Positions 22,956-31,757 of a stretch of 64,000 nt of DNA are shown here, piece after piece. The stretch comes from Halorientalis marina (GTDB lineage Archaea; Halobacteriota; Halobacteria; Halobacteriales; Haloarculaceae). Below the pieces are notes generated by a model. That model ran no database searches. It was not told where the DNA came from and worked only from the letters and a program-made list of their open reading frames with translations. The translations under genes were made by a program, and so were the position numbers. The stretch is from positions 3,472,001-3,536,000 of the forward strand of contig NZ_CP095487.1 in NCBI RefSeq assembly GCF_023028345.1. Direction: 5' to 3'. Numbering within the stretch: position 1 is the first letter of the stretch; every line of letters begins with the position of its first letter.

Positions 22956-23320
22956 ATGACGACGCTCGACGATCCCGTGACCGTCGGCGGCGTCCGGTTC
23001 CGGAACCGGCTCCACGCGACCGGCCACGGCGACGTGGCCGTGTTCTGCGAGGGTGGCGTCCGGACCCGGGAGCAGTGTGACAGGCTGCTGGGGCCGGCGC
23101 CCGCGAACCGGCAGCCGATCTCGTGGGGATGGCCCGGCCGTTCTACGCCGAACCGCGGCTGGGCGCGCGCTTGCTCGCGGGCGAGGACGCCCTCTGTCGG
23201 AGCTGCAACAACTGTACCGCCCCCCAGGTGACCGGCGCGGAGGGGCGGTGTCGAACGCCAGAGACCGTCCGCGAGCGTGCCCGGGTCACCGACGAAGGCG
23301 TCTACGAGCGCCAGCAGTGA
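22956..23320 (+). pseudogene. NADH:flavin oxidoreductase (OYE family) remnant
   Basis: ATG 22956 begins a typical family N-terminus (V-x-V-G-G-V-R-F-R-N-R-L). About 20 residues on, the sequence jumps to the C-terminal part: C-E-G-G-V-R-T-R-E-Q, then, in a second frame, G-M-A-R-P-F-Y-A-E-P and a Cys cluster C-R-S-C-N-N-C-T-A-P. Roughly 280 codons of the barrel are missing, and at least one frameshift separates the halves near 23090-23125. The product cannot be an active enzyme. An intact member of the same superfamily lies at 55060-56160. Confidence 0.75.
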
Positions 23321-23405
23321 GGGCGCTTTCGGCGACCGCCCCGGTCGGGACGCGCCGCGATACTTTCCGAAAAGACATACGGGTCGACCGCATACGGATG
23401 TGCGA

Positions 23406-24257
23406 ATGACACCCGCGCCCGAATCGAAGTCCGTGTCGGTCAGCCCCGAGACCGGGGAGGACGAGACGAACGTTCGGTATCTCGAAGCCGGCGAGGGACC
23501 GCCGGTCGTCCTGTTGCACGGCGTCGGCCTCGACGCTGCGGCGATCTCCTGGAAACACGCCATCCCCGAACTGGCCGAGAACCACCGCGTGATCGCGCCG
23601 GACCTGCCCGGCCACGGCGAGAGCGACAAGCCCCAGCGCCGCTACACGACCGACTACTACATCGACGTGCTGGACGAGCTGGTCGCGGAGCTTGCCCTCG
23701 ACACGCCACAGCTCGCCGGTATTTCGATGGGCGGCGGCATCGCGCTCGGGTACGCGCTGGAAAACGAGGTCGAGCGGCTGGCGCTGGTCGACAGCTACGG
23801 GCTCGGGAGCGACGCCCCGTGGCGCCCGGCGGCGGCGATGGCCCTGCGGATTCCCGTCGTCGACCGGATGGTCTGGGAGAGCATGGGCGTCAACGAGGGC
23901 ACCGTCCGGGACACGCTCCGGGGGTACATGACACAGGCCTCGGAGGAGTTCGTGGCCGAGATCCACGAGATACTCCAGAACGACGACTGCGGTCGGACGC
24001 TCCGGAGCTGGCAACGCAGCGAGTTCCAGGCCTTCGGGTTCAGGACCTGCTATCTGGAGGAGCTCGCGGAGCTGTCGACGCCGACGCTGTTGATTCACGG
24101 CGCCGACGACACCCTCCTCCCGGCGTCGTGGTCGCGGCGGGCCGACGACCGACTCCCGGAGAGCGAACTCCACGTCTTCGAGGACTGTGGTCACTGGCCG
24201 CCACGGGAGCGGCCGGCGACGTTCAACGACAGACTGACTACCTTTTTCGCGAGCTGA
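23406..24257 (+). CDS. Alpha/beta-fold hydrolase
   Basis: I chose ATG 23406 (283 residues). The oxyanion-hole segment V-V-L-L-H-G-V-G (about 36-43), the nucleophile elbow G-I-S-M-G-G-G (Ser near residue 106), an acidic residue in H-G-A-D-D-T-L-L, and a late His in E-D-C-G-H-W-P-P identify a standard catalytic triad. The cap between the elbow and the acid is about 100 residues. It resembles haloarchaeal MhpC/BioH-like esterases; the substrate is unknown. It lies alone between the OYE remnant and the PHA locus. Confidence 0.8.
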   Translation: MTPAPESKSVSVSPETGEDETNVRYLEAGEGPPVVLLHGVGLDAAAISWKHAIPELAENHRVIAPDLPGHGESDKPQRRYTTDYYIDVLDELVAELALDTPQLAGISMGGGIALGYALENEVERLALVDSYGLGSDAPWRPAAAMALRIPVVDRMVWESMGVNEGTVRDTLRGYMTQASEEFVAEIHEILQNDDCGRTLRSWQRSEFQAFGFRTCYLEELAELSTPTLLIHGADDTLLPASWSRRADDRLPESELHVFEDCGHWPPRERPATFNDRLTTFFAS

Positions 24258-24310
24258 GGGAGAACTGCGGGGGAACGGGCGGGCGTCCGAGCGGAGCCGG
24301 AAACGGCGAC

Positions 24311-24931
24311 TCAGTCCGGGAGGTCGTCGGGAAGCTCGTCGATGAGGACGACGGCCTCGCCGTCGATGACGGTCTCGCCGTCGGCCGACACCGTCGTCGT
24401 CAGGCGGTACTGGTCGTTGCCCAGGTCCTCGACGATCTCGCATTCGGCTGTACAGCGGTCGTCGACCCGGACGGGGTTGTGGAACTCCAGGTCCTGAGAG
24501 AGATAGACGACCAGTCCGGGCAGACGCGCGAGCGCGGCGGAGATGAGGCCGCCGACGAGCGTTCCGTGGGCGATACGGCCACGAAATCGGGTCTGACTGG
24601 CGTACTCGTCGTCAAGGTGCAGGGGGTTCGTGTCGCCGCTCGCGGCCGCGAAGGACTCGACGTCCTCCTCGGTGATCGTCTTGGTGAAGATGACGCGGTC
24701 GCCGACGCCCAGCTCCGTCCGGTCGGCCTCGCTCAGTTCGACGGTCCACTCCGGGAGGTCCTCGTCGGCCTCAATGCGGTCACGGGTCTGGGGATCGGGG
24801 CCGTTCTCGGAGGGATTGACGCCGAAGGCCGCGAATGCCGCACGGTTCGCGGCGAGGACGCTGTTGAAGACGTGCGAGGACGTCTCCGTCCACGTGTCCA
24901 ACAGCGCGCTCCGGCTCGGATTGGAGCTCAT
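24311..24931 (-). CDS. MaoC-like (R)-enoyl-CoA hydratase of the PHA locus
   Basis: I chose ATG 24931 (206 residues) because a TTTTAATAC box about 27 bp upstream fits a leaderless start; ATG 24940 is the alternative. The hot-dog hydratase motif D-T-N-P-L-H-L-D-D (catalytic Asp and His) lies near residues 105-113 and is followed by G-R-I-A-H-G. The N-terminal 80 residues form an extra helical region found in haloarchaeal PHA-locus MaoC proteins. It would convert enoyl-CoA to (R)-3-hydroxyacyl-CoA for PHA synthesis. It is divergent from phaR with a shared palindrome between them. Confidence 0.8.
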   Translation of the reverse strand: MSSNPSRSALLDTWTETSSHVFNSVLAANRAAFAAFGVNPSENGPDPQTRDRIEADEDLPEWTVELSEADRTELGVGDRVIFTKTITEEDVESFAAASGDTNPLHLDDEYASQTRFRGRIAHGTLVGGLISAALARLPGLVVYLSQDLEFHNPVRVDDRCTAECEIVEDLGNDQYRLTTTVSADGETVIDGEAVVLIDELPDDLPD

Positions 24932-25095
24932 TGACACCACTTGTTGGGTACGGCTGTATTAAAACGTGGTGGTTCGGCGGTTTCGGGAGTCGTATCGCAC
25001 GATTTCGGGCAGTACGGGCGCACGGACGTCCGTTCGGACGTGCGCTGCCACGACGCGTCGGACCGTTCGGGGGGCGTTTGGGTTGTCGACATCTG

Positions 25096-25112
25096 TTACC
25101 ACCTAATGGTAA
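25096..25112. promoter_or_regulatory. Palindrome upstream of phaR
   Basis: TTACCA-N5-TGGTAA is a perfect 6-bp inverted repeat about 20 bp upstream of the TATA-like CTTTATGG (25133-25140) of the phaR-phaP operon. PhaR of Haloarcula hispanica is an AbrB-type autoregulator, so this is a plausible PhaR operator. Confidence 0.45.
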
Positions 25113-25169
25113 TGAGTGGTGAGAAAGAAAACCTTTATGGTGTCTAGTGGTGTAGAGAGTAGTGAACCG

Positions 25170-25478
25170 ATGACCGAGGAGAACGACGGTCGGGATGCCA
25201 CGATGTGGCCCCCGACGATGATGAAGAACTTTCAGCAGGCCAGCGAGCAAGCGGTCGAGCAACAGCAGGAGTTCCTGCAGGGATTGCTCGGCGGCGGTAC
25301 CTCAGGTGTGGGTGTACCCCAGTTGGGTGCGATGAGCCAGATGGCGACGTTCAAGACGCGCGTTCAGTCCGGTGGTCGGGTCAGCATTCCCGATGCCGAG
25401 CGCGAAGCGCTCGACATCGAGGAAGGCGACATCGTCCAGACCGTCGTGATTCCGGTCAAACGTAACAGAGAAGACTAA
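25170..25478 (+). CDS. phaR: AbrB-domain PHA regulator PhaR
   Basis: I chose ATG 25170 (102 residues). The N-terminal half is a Gln/Glu-rich amphipathic helix (about 18-45) resembling a phasin segment. The C-terminal half is a SpoVT-AbrB swapped-hairpin domain (F-K-T-R-V-Q-S-G-G-R-V-S-I-P, about 65-78, then L-D-I-E-E-G-D). In Haloarcula hispanica the equivalent gene represses phaRP and responds to PHA granules. A DNA-binding fold joined to a granule-like helix fits a regulator titrated by granules. The gap to phaP is 2 bp. Confidence 0.75.
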   Translation: MTEENDGRDATMWPPTMMKNFQQASEQAVEQQQEFLQGLLGGGTSGVGVPQLGAMSQMATFKTRVQSGGRVSIPDAEREALDIEEGDIVQTVVIPVKRNRED

Positions 25479-25480
25479 CC

Positions 25481-26032
25481 ATGACAGACTACACTACTCC
25501 CGTCAGCACGACCTTCGAGATGCAGCGCGCGGCAATCAAGCAGAGCCAGCAGGCCTTCGAGCAGTCCGTCGAGTTCCAGCAGAACGTCGGCCAGGCGGTC
25601 CTCGACAGCCTCGACACCCAGGAGTCGGCCCAGCGCCGCGGTGTGGAGCTGAGCCAGCAGGCTATCCACAGCTACCTCGACGCCGTCGAGAACACGGTGC
25701 CCGGTATGGGCGGCACCGTCGAGGAAGTCCGCACCGCCGTCGACGAGCAGTTCGAGTTCCTGCTCGAGAACCACGCCGAACTCTTCGAGAACCTCGGCTC
25801 CGAGTTCGACGAGGGCATCGACGCCTACGACGACCTGACCGGCGACTACGTCGCCGCCATGGACGAGCAGATCGAGATGGTGCTCGACGCCCACGAGGAC
25901 CTGGAAGGCCAGTCCGTCGAGGCCGTCGAGCAGGTCGAAGAGCAGATGGCGCAGCTCCAGGACCAGGTCGAGCAGGTTCAGGACCAGGTCCAGGAAGTCC
26001 AGGAGCAGGCCCAGGAACAGCTCGAGGCGTAA
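25481..26032 (+). CDS. phaP: PHA granule phasin PhaP
   Basis: This 183-residue protein is almost entirely helical, rich in Gln, Glu, Val and Ala, with a terminal coiled coil of Q-x-Q-V-E/D heptads (about 145-183). It has no Cys and no membrane helix. Composition, length and position between phaR and phaE identify the haloarchaeal phasin, which coats polyhydroxyalkanoate granules. It is co-transcribed with phaR (2-bp gap). A T-rich tract follows about 20 bp after the stop. Confidence 0.85.
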   Translation: MTDYTTPVSTTFEMQRAAIKQSQQAFEQSVEFQQNVGQAVLDSLDTQESAQRRGVELSQQAIHSYLDAVENTVPGMGGTVEEVRTAVDEQFEFLLENHAELFENLGSEFDEGIDAYDDLTGDYVAAMDEQIEMVLDAHEDLEGQSVEAVEQVEEQMAQLQDQVEQVQDQVQEVQEQAQEQLEA

Positions 26033-26050
26033 GCCCGAACGAACAGCCCG

Positions 26051-26060
26051 TTTTTTATTT
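26051..26060 (+). promoter_or_regulatory. T-rich tract: likely phaRP terminator and phaEC TATA box
   Basis: TTTTTTATTT lies 19 bp after the phaP stop and is centred about 27 bp before the phaE ATG. It can act both as a T-rich archaeal terminator and as a TATA element for a leaderless phaE transcript. This matches separate phaRP and phaEC transcription known in Haloarcula. Confidence 0.45.
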
Positions 26061-26082
26061 CGGTACACGATAGAATCCAACC

Positions 26083-26622
26083 ATGAGTGACGCAAACGAG
26101 ACACAAGAGAACTGGAACGAGATGGTAGAGCAGATGAACAACGCGGTCGCCGAATCGGTCGAGCAGAACATGGAGGCCCAGGCGGCCTTCATGGAGTCCT
26201 GGGCCGAGGCCGTCGAAGGGTCGATGCCCGAGGAAGAGGAGCTGACGGAGGGCATCGAGGGCTACAACCGCGCCTACGAGGTGTGGATGGACGCGGCCGG
26301 CAAGATGTTCGAGCGCTCGACCGACGCCGCTCAGGGGGAGGACGTCGAGCCCTCGGAGATGCGCGATATCTGGCTCCAGAGCGCCAACGAGGCGTTCAAG
26401 GAGGTCATGAGCACGTCGGCGTTCGCGTCGGCGAACGGCCAGCTCGTCGAGGCGATGATGGATATGCAGGAGGAGGCCGACGAGGTCACGCAGGACACCA
26501 TCAGTCAGATGGGCCTGCCGACCCGTGACGACGTGATGGAGGTCGGCGAGCGGCTCGTCGAACTCGAACGCCGCCAGCACCGCGTCGAGGAGAAACTCGA
26601 CGAGATCCTGGAACAGCTATGA
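26083..26622 (+). CDS. phaE: PHA synthase subunit PhaE
   Basis: The protein has 179 residues, helical and acidic, with no catalytic motif. It ends in a C-terminal coiled coil ([15 protein letters not shown], about 150-165). PhaE is the partner subunit that activates class III PHA synthase. Its stop overlaps the phaC start (ATGATG at 26619), so the two subunits are made together. A TATA-like tract 27 bp upstream suggests its own promoter. Confidence 0.85.
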   Translation: MSDANETQENWNEMVEQMNNAVAESVEQNMEAQAAFMESWAEAVEGSMPEEEELTEGIEGYNRAYEVWMDAAGKMFERSTDAAQGEDVEPSEMRDIWLQSANEAFKEVMSTSAFASANGQLVEAMMDMQEEADEVTQDTISQMGLPTRDDVMEVGERLVELERRQHRVEEKLDEILEQL

Positions 26623-28028
26623 TGAACCCACTGCAAGCCGCGTTGGACGTCCAGCGCCAGGGTTACGAAGCGATGACCGACCTCGTCGAGAAAGCCGAGG
26701 TCGCACCGGAGCGAGCCGGTCCGCTCGCCCAGATCGGGGTCGGGGAGACGCCCAGCGAGGTCGTCCACACCGAGAACAAGCTCGAGCTCCTCCACTACAA
26801 GCCCGAGGAGGCCGGTATCGACGTGCCCGAGGAGGAGCGCAGCGAGATTCCGATCATCATCGTGTACGCGCTGATCAATCGGCCGTACATCCTCGACCTG
26901 CAGGAGGAGCGGTCGGTCGTGCGTCGCCTGCTCGAAGCGGGCCACGACGTGTACATGATCGACTGGAACGAGCCCTCGCGGATGGACCAGCACCTCACGC
27001 TCGACGACTACGTCAACCGCTACATGGACAACTGCGTCGACGCCGTCCGCGAGCGGTCCGAGCTGGAGAAGATCAACATCCTCGGATACTGTATGGGCGG
27101 GACCATGAGCGTCATGTACACCGCGCTCCACCAGGAGAAGGTCAACGCGCTGGCGCTGATGGCGTCCGGCCTGTACTTCGACGACACGGGCGGCGTCCTC
27201 GAAGACTGGGGCGACGACCAGTACTACGACCCAGAGGACGTGCGTGCGACGATGGGCAATATGCCCGCGGAGATGCTCGACGTCGGGTTCGCGCTGATGG
27301 ACCCCGTCGACAACTTCGTCTCGAAGTACGTCCGCCTCTACGACAACATCGAGGACGAGGACTTCGTCGAGAACTTCGCCCGGATGGAGCGGTGGCTCGA
27401 CGAGGGCATCGACGTGGCCGGCGAGGCCTACGTCCAGTTCCTCGAGGACATCTACCAGGGCAACAAGCTCTACGAGAACGAACTGGAACTCGACGGCAAA
27501 CACGTCGACATCACCGAGATCGACGTGCCGCTGCTCCAGCTCATGGGCGAGTACGACCACCTCATCCCCGCTGCCGCCCAGAAGCCGTTCAACGACGTGG
27601 TCGGCTCCGAGGACGTCACGACCATCGAGTACCCGACCGGCCACATCGGCCTGTCGGTCTCGGGGTCGTCCCACGAGAACGTCTGGCCGCAGGTCTGTGA
27701 CTGGTTCCACGAGTACGGCTACGCCGACATCGACGAGGGCGACGCCACCCAGATCGAGATCGACGACGTGGAAGACGAGAGCGCCGACGCCGCCGTCGAG
27801 GCCGCGGAGGAACCCGAGGCCGAGGAACCGCCGAGCGACCCCGAACCGGACGTCGAGGTCGAGGCCGGCATCGAGTCGGTCAGCGGCATCGGCCCGACTT
27901 ACGCCGAGCGCCTGCGCGACATCGGCATCGAGACGACCGGCGACCTCGCTGCCGCCGACGTCTCGACGGTCGCCGAGGCCGCAGGAGTCTCCGAGTCCCG
28001 CGCCGGGGACTGGCTCGACCAGGTGTGA
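26619..28028 (+). CDS. phaC: Class III PHA synthase catalytic subunit PhaC with C-terminal HhH extension
   Basis: The 469-residue protein has the lipase-box-like G-Y-C-M-G-G (nucleophile Cys near residue 162), an acidic residue in M-G-E-Y-D-H-L (about 310) and the His in P-T-G-H-I-G-L (about 340), the PhaC catalytic triad. After about residue 385 there is an acidic linker (E/A/P-rich) and then a helix-hairpin-helix-like module ([12 protein letters not shown], about 420-432). Bacterial class III PhaC lacks this extension. Haloarchaeal enzymes are known to be longer at the C-terminus. Start is ATG 26619 or 26622. Confidence 0.92.
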   Translation: MMNPLQAALDVQRQGYEAMTDLVEKAEVAPERAGPLAQIGVGETPSEVVHTENKLELLHYKPEEAGIDVPEEERSEIPIIIVYALINRPYILDLQEERSVVRRLLEAGHDVYMIDWNEPSRMDQHLTLDDYVNRYMDNCVDAVRERSELEKINILGYCMGGTMSVMYTALHQEKVNALALMASGLYFDDTGGVLEDWGDDQYYDPEDVRATMGNMPAEMLDVGFALMDPVDNFVSKYVRLYDNIEDEDFVENFARMERWLDEGIDVAGEAYVQFLEDIYQGNKLYENELELDGKHVDITEIDVPLLQLMGEYDHLIPAAAQKPFNDVVGSEDVTTIEYPTGHIGLSVSGSSHENVWPQVCDWFHEYGYADIDEGDATQIEIDDVEDESADAAVEAAEEPEAEEPPSDPEPDVEVEAGIESVSGIGPTYAERLRDIGIETTGDLAAADVSTVAEAAGVSESRAGDWLDQV

Positions 28029-28032
28029 GCCG

Positions 28033-28119
28033 GGCGGCACGACCGCAGGGAGTGCCGCCGAACTGGCGAACGGGCCCCCGGCCCGTGAGCCGGATGGCGC
28101 GAACGGAGTGAGCGCCATC
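28033..28119. repeat. Two hairpins after phaC
   Basis: GGCGGCAC/GTGCCGCC (28033-28040 and 28052-28059) and GATGGCGC/GCGCCATC (28093-28100 and 28112-28119), each with an 11-bp loop. The second contains GCGCGAACGGAGTGAGCGC, one base different from the reverse complement of the hairpin at 10521-10539. They may terminate phaEC. Confidence 0.6.
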
Positions 28120-28236
28120 TGACGGGCGAGCGGGAAGCAACGACACATGGAGTGATCTTTCCCACGACGGAAGCACCTCGCGACGGTTTTTGCGTGCCGC
28201 CTACCCTTTTTGCCCCGGCGGGTGTAATCAGTGTAT

Positions 28237-28977
28237 ATGCTGGAAAATCAGACCTGTGTGGTGACTGGAAGCTCCCGCGGTATCGGCCGCGGGATCGCCG
28301 AGGAGCTCGGCCGTCACGGGGCCAACGTCGTCGTCAACTACCGTTCCTCGGAGGCGGGTGCAAGAGAGGCCGTCGAGGCAATCGAGGACGCGGGCGGGGA
28401 CGCCATCGCTGCCCAGGCCGACGTGTCCGATTTCGAGGCCGTCCAGGCCATGCGCGAGGAAGTCCACGACGCCTTCGGCTCCGTGGACGTGCTCGTGAAC
28501 AACGCCGGCATCACCATCGACAAGAAGTTCGAGAACATGACCAAGGAGGACTGGGAGACGGTGATGCGGGTGAACCTCGGGGGCGTGTTCAACTGCACGA
28601 AGATCTTCTTCGAGGACGTGAAGGCCGCCGACCACGGCCGCCTGGTCAACATCTCCTCGGTCGTGGGCCAGCAGGGCAACTACGGCCAGGCCAACTACGC
28701 CGCTACCAAGTCGGGGCTGTTCGGTTTCACCCGGACGCTCGCGCTGGAGCTGGCCTCCACGGGGTCGACGGCCAACTGCGTCGCCCCCGGCTTCGTCGAG
28801 ACCGATATGCTGGAAGATGTCCCCGAGCGCGTCCAGGAGAAGATCATCGACCGCATCCCCCTCAACCGGTTCGCCACCGTCGACGACATCGCCGGCATCG
28901 TCCGCTTCGTCGCCAGCGAGGAGTCCAGTTACATGACCGGACAGATACTCGGGGTCAACGGCGGCATGGAGTGGTAG
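28237..28977 (+). CDS. phaB: Acetoacetyl-CoA reductase / FabG-type SDR (PhaB)
   Basis: I chose ATG 28237 (246 residues); GTG 28231 is the alternative. A TATA-like ACCCTTTTT about 30 bp upstream supports a leaderless start. The cofactor motif T-G-S-S-R-G-I-G-R-G-I (about 10-20), N-N-A-G (about 88) and the catalytic Ser, Y-x3-K (Y-A-A-T-K near 153-157) are complete. Position right after phaEC makes it the likely NADPH-dependent reductase supplying (R)-3-hydroxybutyryl-CoA. Generic FabG activity cannot be excluded. Confidence 0.85.
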   Translation: MLENQTCVVTGSSRGIGRGIAEELGRHGANVVVNYRSSEAGAREAVEAIEDAGGDAIAAQADVSDFEAVQAMREEVHDAFGSVDVLVNNAGITIDKKFENMTKEDWETVMRVNLGGVFNCTKIFFEDVKAADHGRLVNISSVVGQQGNYGQANYAATKSGLFGFTRTLALELASTGSTANCVAPGFVETDMLEDVPERVQEKIIDRIPLNRFATVDDIAGIVRFVASEESSYMTGQILGVNGGMEW

Positions 28978-29007
28978 GGAAAGCGTCCGGGCCGTCGGTG
29001 GGGCCGG

Positions 29008-29307
29008 TCAGCCCCCGCCGTCGGTCGTCTCGCCCGCCAGTCCCAGCGGGTGGGCGAGAAAGCCGAAGGCGTGCATGAGCGCGAAGATGACGACGTAGGA
29101 CACGAATATCGTCCCGCCCTCGCCGATGCCCAGTCGCGTCACGAGAACGAGGGTCACGATCGCGCCGACGAGGGCGGCGGCCAGGACGGTCACGGCTCGG
29201 CGGCCGCGCGGCTCGACGAACGTCGGCGCCGCGTCGCCGTAGATCGCTGCGTTCAGAGCGGTACCGATGGAAGGGACTATGCGCAGCACTGGCAGCGGAA
29301 CTATCAA
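29008..29307 (-). CDS. Small membrane protein, unknown function
   Basis: This frame of up to 99 residues has two hydrophobic helices (about 38-58 and 65-88) and a Gly/Thr/Asp tail. The start is uncertain: a TATA-like AGATATTTG on this strand near 29312 would favour a downstream start (GTG 29289). It converges on phaB. I recognise no family. Confidence 0.5.
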   Translation of the reverse strand: MIVPLPVLRIVPSIGTALNAAIYGDAAPTFVEPRGRRAVTVLAAALVGAIVTLVLVTRLGIGEGGTIFVSYVVIFALMHAFGFLAHPLGLAGETTDGGG

Positions 29308-29359
29308 ATATCTGTTGATAACCGCGGCCGTTTAGCCGGTCGCCCGCACACGACCCTCC

Positions 29360-29800
29360 ATGCGCGTCAGCGTCATCGGCGGGAGCCAGGTCGACGAGGC
29401 AACGCACGACACCGCGGTCGCCGTCGGCCAAGAACTCGCCCATCGGGGCCACGCCGTCGTCTGTGGCGGGCTCGGCGGCGTAATGGCGGCCGTCTGCGAG
29501 GGGGCGACCGAAGCCGGCGGCCACACCATCGGGGTCCTGCCCGGCGAGGACCGGACGGCGGCGAACGAGTTCGTCGACACCGCCGTCGCCACGGGGCTGG
29601 GCAACGCCCGGAACGCCCTCGTCGTCATGAACGGCGACGCGACCATCGCCGTCAACGGCGGGACGGGGACGCTCTCGGAGATCGGGCACGCGCTCGATTT
29701 CGGCCGCCCGGTCGCGGGGCTCGACACCTACGATATCGCGGGCGTCGAGGCGGTCGAGACGCCGACGGCGGCCATCGAGTACGTGGAGCAGGCGGTGTGA
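29360..29800 (+). CDS. LOG / TIGR00725-like SLOG-fold protein
   Basis: The 146-residue protein has an early S-V-I-G-G-S strand-loop, C-G-G-L-G-G-V-M (about 38-45) and the nucleotide-binding N-G-G-T-G-T-L-S-E motif (about 97-105). These are hallmarks of the LOG family formerly annotated as lysine decarboxylase. LOG enzymes cleave nucleoside monophosphates at the N-glycosidic bond; the archaeal TIGR00725 branch is less well defined. It is monocistronic. Confidence 0.75.
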   Translation: MRVSVIGGSQVDEATHDTAVAVGQELAHRGHAVVCGGLGGVMAAVCEGATEAGGHTIGVLPGEDRTAANEFVDTAVATGLGNARNALVVMNGDATIAVNGGTGTLSEIGHALDFGRPVAGLDTYDIAGVEAVETPTAAIEYVEQAV

Positions 29801-29823
29801 CGAGCGGCAGGGATCGGCGTCGC

Positions 29824-30063
29824 TCAGTCCTCGGCGATAGCGTCTGCGGCCCGCCACAGGAGCCACCCGGCCAGCAGGGAGAGCACGCCGAGCAACCGGA
29901 CCCGCCGGGTGGTGTTCTCGCGGGGTTCGAAGTCGACGGCGAGCACACGGTCGTAGCCGGTCTGGGCGGCACGGACTATCAGACCCGGAGCGAGGAGGTG
30001 TGCCACGCCGGAGAGGACGTTACTGACCGCTGACAGTCTGAGGAGTGTCGCGAGGCGGGTCAT
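29824..30063 (-). CDS. Small two-helix membrane protein
   Basis: The 79-residue protein has hydrophobic helices at about residues 8-32 and 55-72 and a conserved-looking charged middle (D-F-E-P-R-E-N-T-T-R-R). This resembles haloarchaeal membrane proteins of unknown function. Convergent with the LOG-like gene, it is followed upstream by an unrelated ligase gene on the same strand. Confidence 0.55.
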   Translation of the reverse strand: MTRLATLLRLSAVSNVLSGVAHLLAPGLIVRAAQTGYDRVLAVDFEPRENTTRRVRLLGVLSLLAGWLLWRAADAIAED

Positions 30064-30159
30064 CCGTACGACGGTTCGGCAGGAGCGTCTTAACGGTTGG
30101 TTTCCGGGCCGGGAACGGACCCGGAACCGGGGCCGGACGGGTCGCCGTCGCGTGACCGG

Positions 30160-31677
30160 TCACTGGAGCCAGTCGACGAACGACCCCTCGATCAGCGTGT
30201 CGGCCTGTCTGTCGATGTAGGCGGCCTGCATCTCCCAGATGGCCTCGGTGAGGGGGACGCCGGCGTCGACGGCGTCGCGCACACGACGCCACTTCCAGCA
30301 GGCCGGCGTGGTCTCGCGGTCGGCGCGTTCACGGAGCGGCCGGATGTAGCGGTGGGCCTCCTCTGCGGTCAGCCCCCGCAGTTCCAGGCCGTCACGGGCG
30401 TACTCGAACAGTTCGTTGTAGATACGGTCGTTGTCGCCGGTCTCCTGATGGTCGGCGGTGAGCCAGGTGAACTCCGCGTCGAGGCCGTCACAGACCGCGG
30501 CGTAGAAGTTGGCCTTGGCGGTCTGCCAGTCCAGTTCCTTGACGGGATGTTCCCGTCGCGGGAGGCTCTCCATGAGGCCGGCGAAGACGGCCTGGAAGGC
30601 AACGGCATCGGACAGCGTCGGCTGTGCCGAGAGGGGGCGAAACTCGATGCGGGCGTTGGCGTCCTGGCGGCTCGGGCCGTCGAAGACGGGACGCACCCAC
30701 CGCCAGTAGCTGCCGTGTTTGTGCCGGAAGTGCCGAAAGCGGTCGTCGAACCGCCGACCCGATTCGATCTCGCGGGGGATGATCGTCTCGTCGGCAGCGA
30801 TGTCGTCGATGGCCTCGCCGACGGTGTCGAAGTCGGGCGGGAAACACACCTTGGGCTCGCCGTCGCCGGTCACGGGGTTGAGCACGTCCTCGAAGACGGC
30901 GATGCGGTTCTCCATCCAGGCGTCGGCGACGATCTGCCCGTCCGGCGCGTCGTCGTAGAGATCCGGCGGGAAAAACGGGGAGTTCGCGCCGAGGGCAGCC
31001 AGCGGGCCGGCGACCCGGAGTGCGTAGGTGAAGTGTTCGGGCAGGTCCGGCGCGTGGGCGACCTGGTAGTGGGGCTGAATCGAGGTGATGAGGCTCTCGG
31101 GCATCACCGTGTCGGCTTCGAGGTGGACGTGTGGCGCGTCGATGGTGAGTCCCGAGGGGTAGTCGGTGTTCGCCATCGCGTGGTAGCGGACGGCGTCGCT
31201 CATGTTCGTCGCGATGCGAACGCCGTTCTCCTCGACGCTGTCACAGAGGTACTCCGAGGCCGTCTCGCCGTTGGGTGGGACCGTCCACATACCGTCGCTG
31301 ACGAGGCGGATGTCCTCGGCTTCCAGCGCGGTCTGTGCCGCGGCGACGTGTGCCCGAAGCTCCGCGGCCTGTTCTTCGAGCCCGTACAGTGACAGCGGGG
31401 CCGGCGTCGTCCCGATCTCGGCGTTGTGCAGGCCCAGTTCCTTCTCGAATCCCACCCGGCGCAGGAGGTGGCGAGGGACCCGCACCAGCGCGTCCGTGCG
31501 GGTATCGACGGCGTACAGTTCCTGTTCCAGCCCGACGATGGCCTGTGAGTTGTCGAAGGTGCCATCGTGGACCTCGGCTTTGAGTTCTTCGGCCTCCGCG
31601 TCGGCACGCGACTGGAACTCGTCGGGGTCGACCCGCAGGGTTTCGTCGACCCGTGCCGCGAGTTCGGAGCCGGACAT
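30160..31677 (-). CDS. GCS2-like carboxylate-amine ligase family protein
   Basis: I chose ATG 31677 (505 residues) because a GATAAG element about 27 bp upstream suggests a leaderless start; ATG 31698 would add seven residues. The sequence contains G-L-E-Q-E-L-Y near residue 50, H-N-A-E-I-G-T-T-P-A (about 86), N-A-R-I-E-F-R-P-L near 340 and H-V-H-L-E-A-D, a pattern of acidic/Arg pairs like the GCS2 glutamate-cysteine ligase fold. Haloarchaea make gamma-glutamylcysteine, but the usual GshA is shorter, so the substrate here is uncertain. Confidence 0.65.
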   Translation of the reverse strand: MSGSELAARVDETLRVDPDEFQSRADAEAEELKAEVHDGTFDNSQAIVGLEQELYAVDTRTDALVRVPRHLLRRVGFEKELGLHNAEIGTTPAPLSLYGLEEQAAELRAHVAAAQTALEAEDIRLVSDGMWTVPPNGETASEYLCDSVEENGVRIATNMSDAVRYHAMANTDYPSGLTIDAPHVHLEADTVMPESLITSIQPHYQVAHAPDLPEHFTYALRVAGPLAALGANSPFFPPDLYDDAPDGQIVADAWMENRIAVFEDVLNPVTGDGEPKVCFPPDFDTVGEAIDDIAADETIIPREIESGRRFDDRFRHFRHKHGSYWRWVRPVFDGPSRQDANARIEFRPLSAQPTLSDAVAFQAVFAGLMESLPRREHPVKELDWQTAKANFYAAVCDGLDAEFTWLTADHQETGDNDRIYNELFEYARDGLELRGLTAEEAHRYIRPLRERADRETTPACWKWRRVRDAVDAGVPLTEAIWEMQAAYIDRQADTLIEGSFVDWLQ

Positions 31678-31757
31678 ATCCACCCCTGAATCTCCCAACG
31701 GGATAAGCGTAGGGCTCTCGACCCGTCCGGCGGGCCGGCGGGGCGCCGCGGTCGCCG

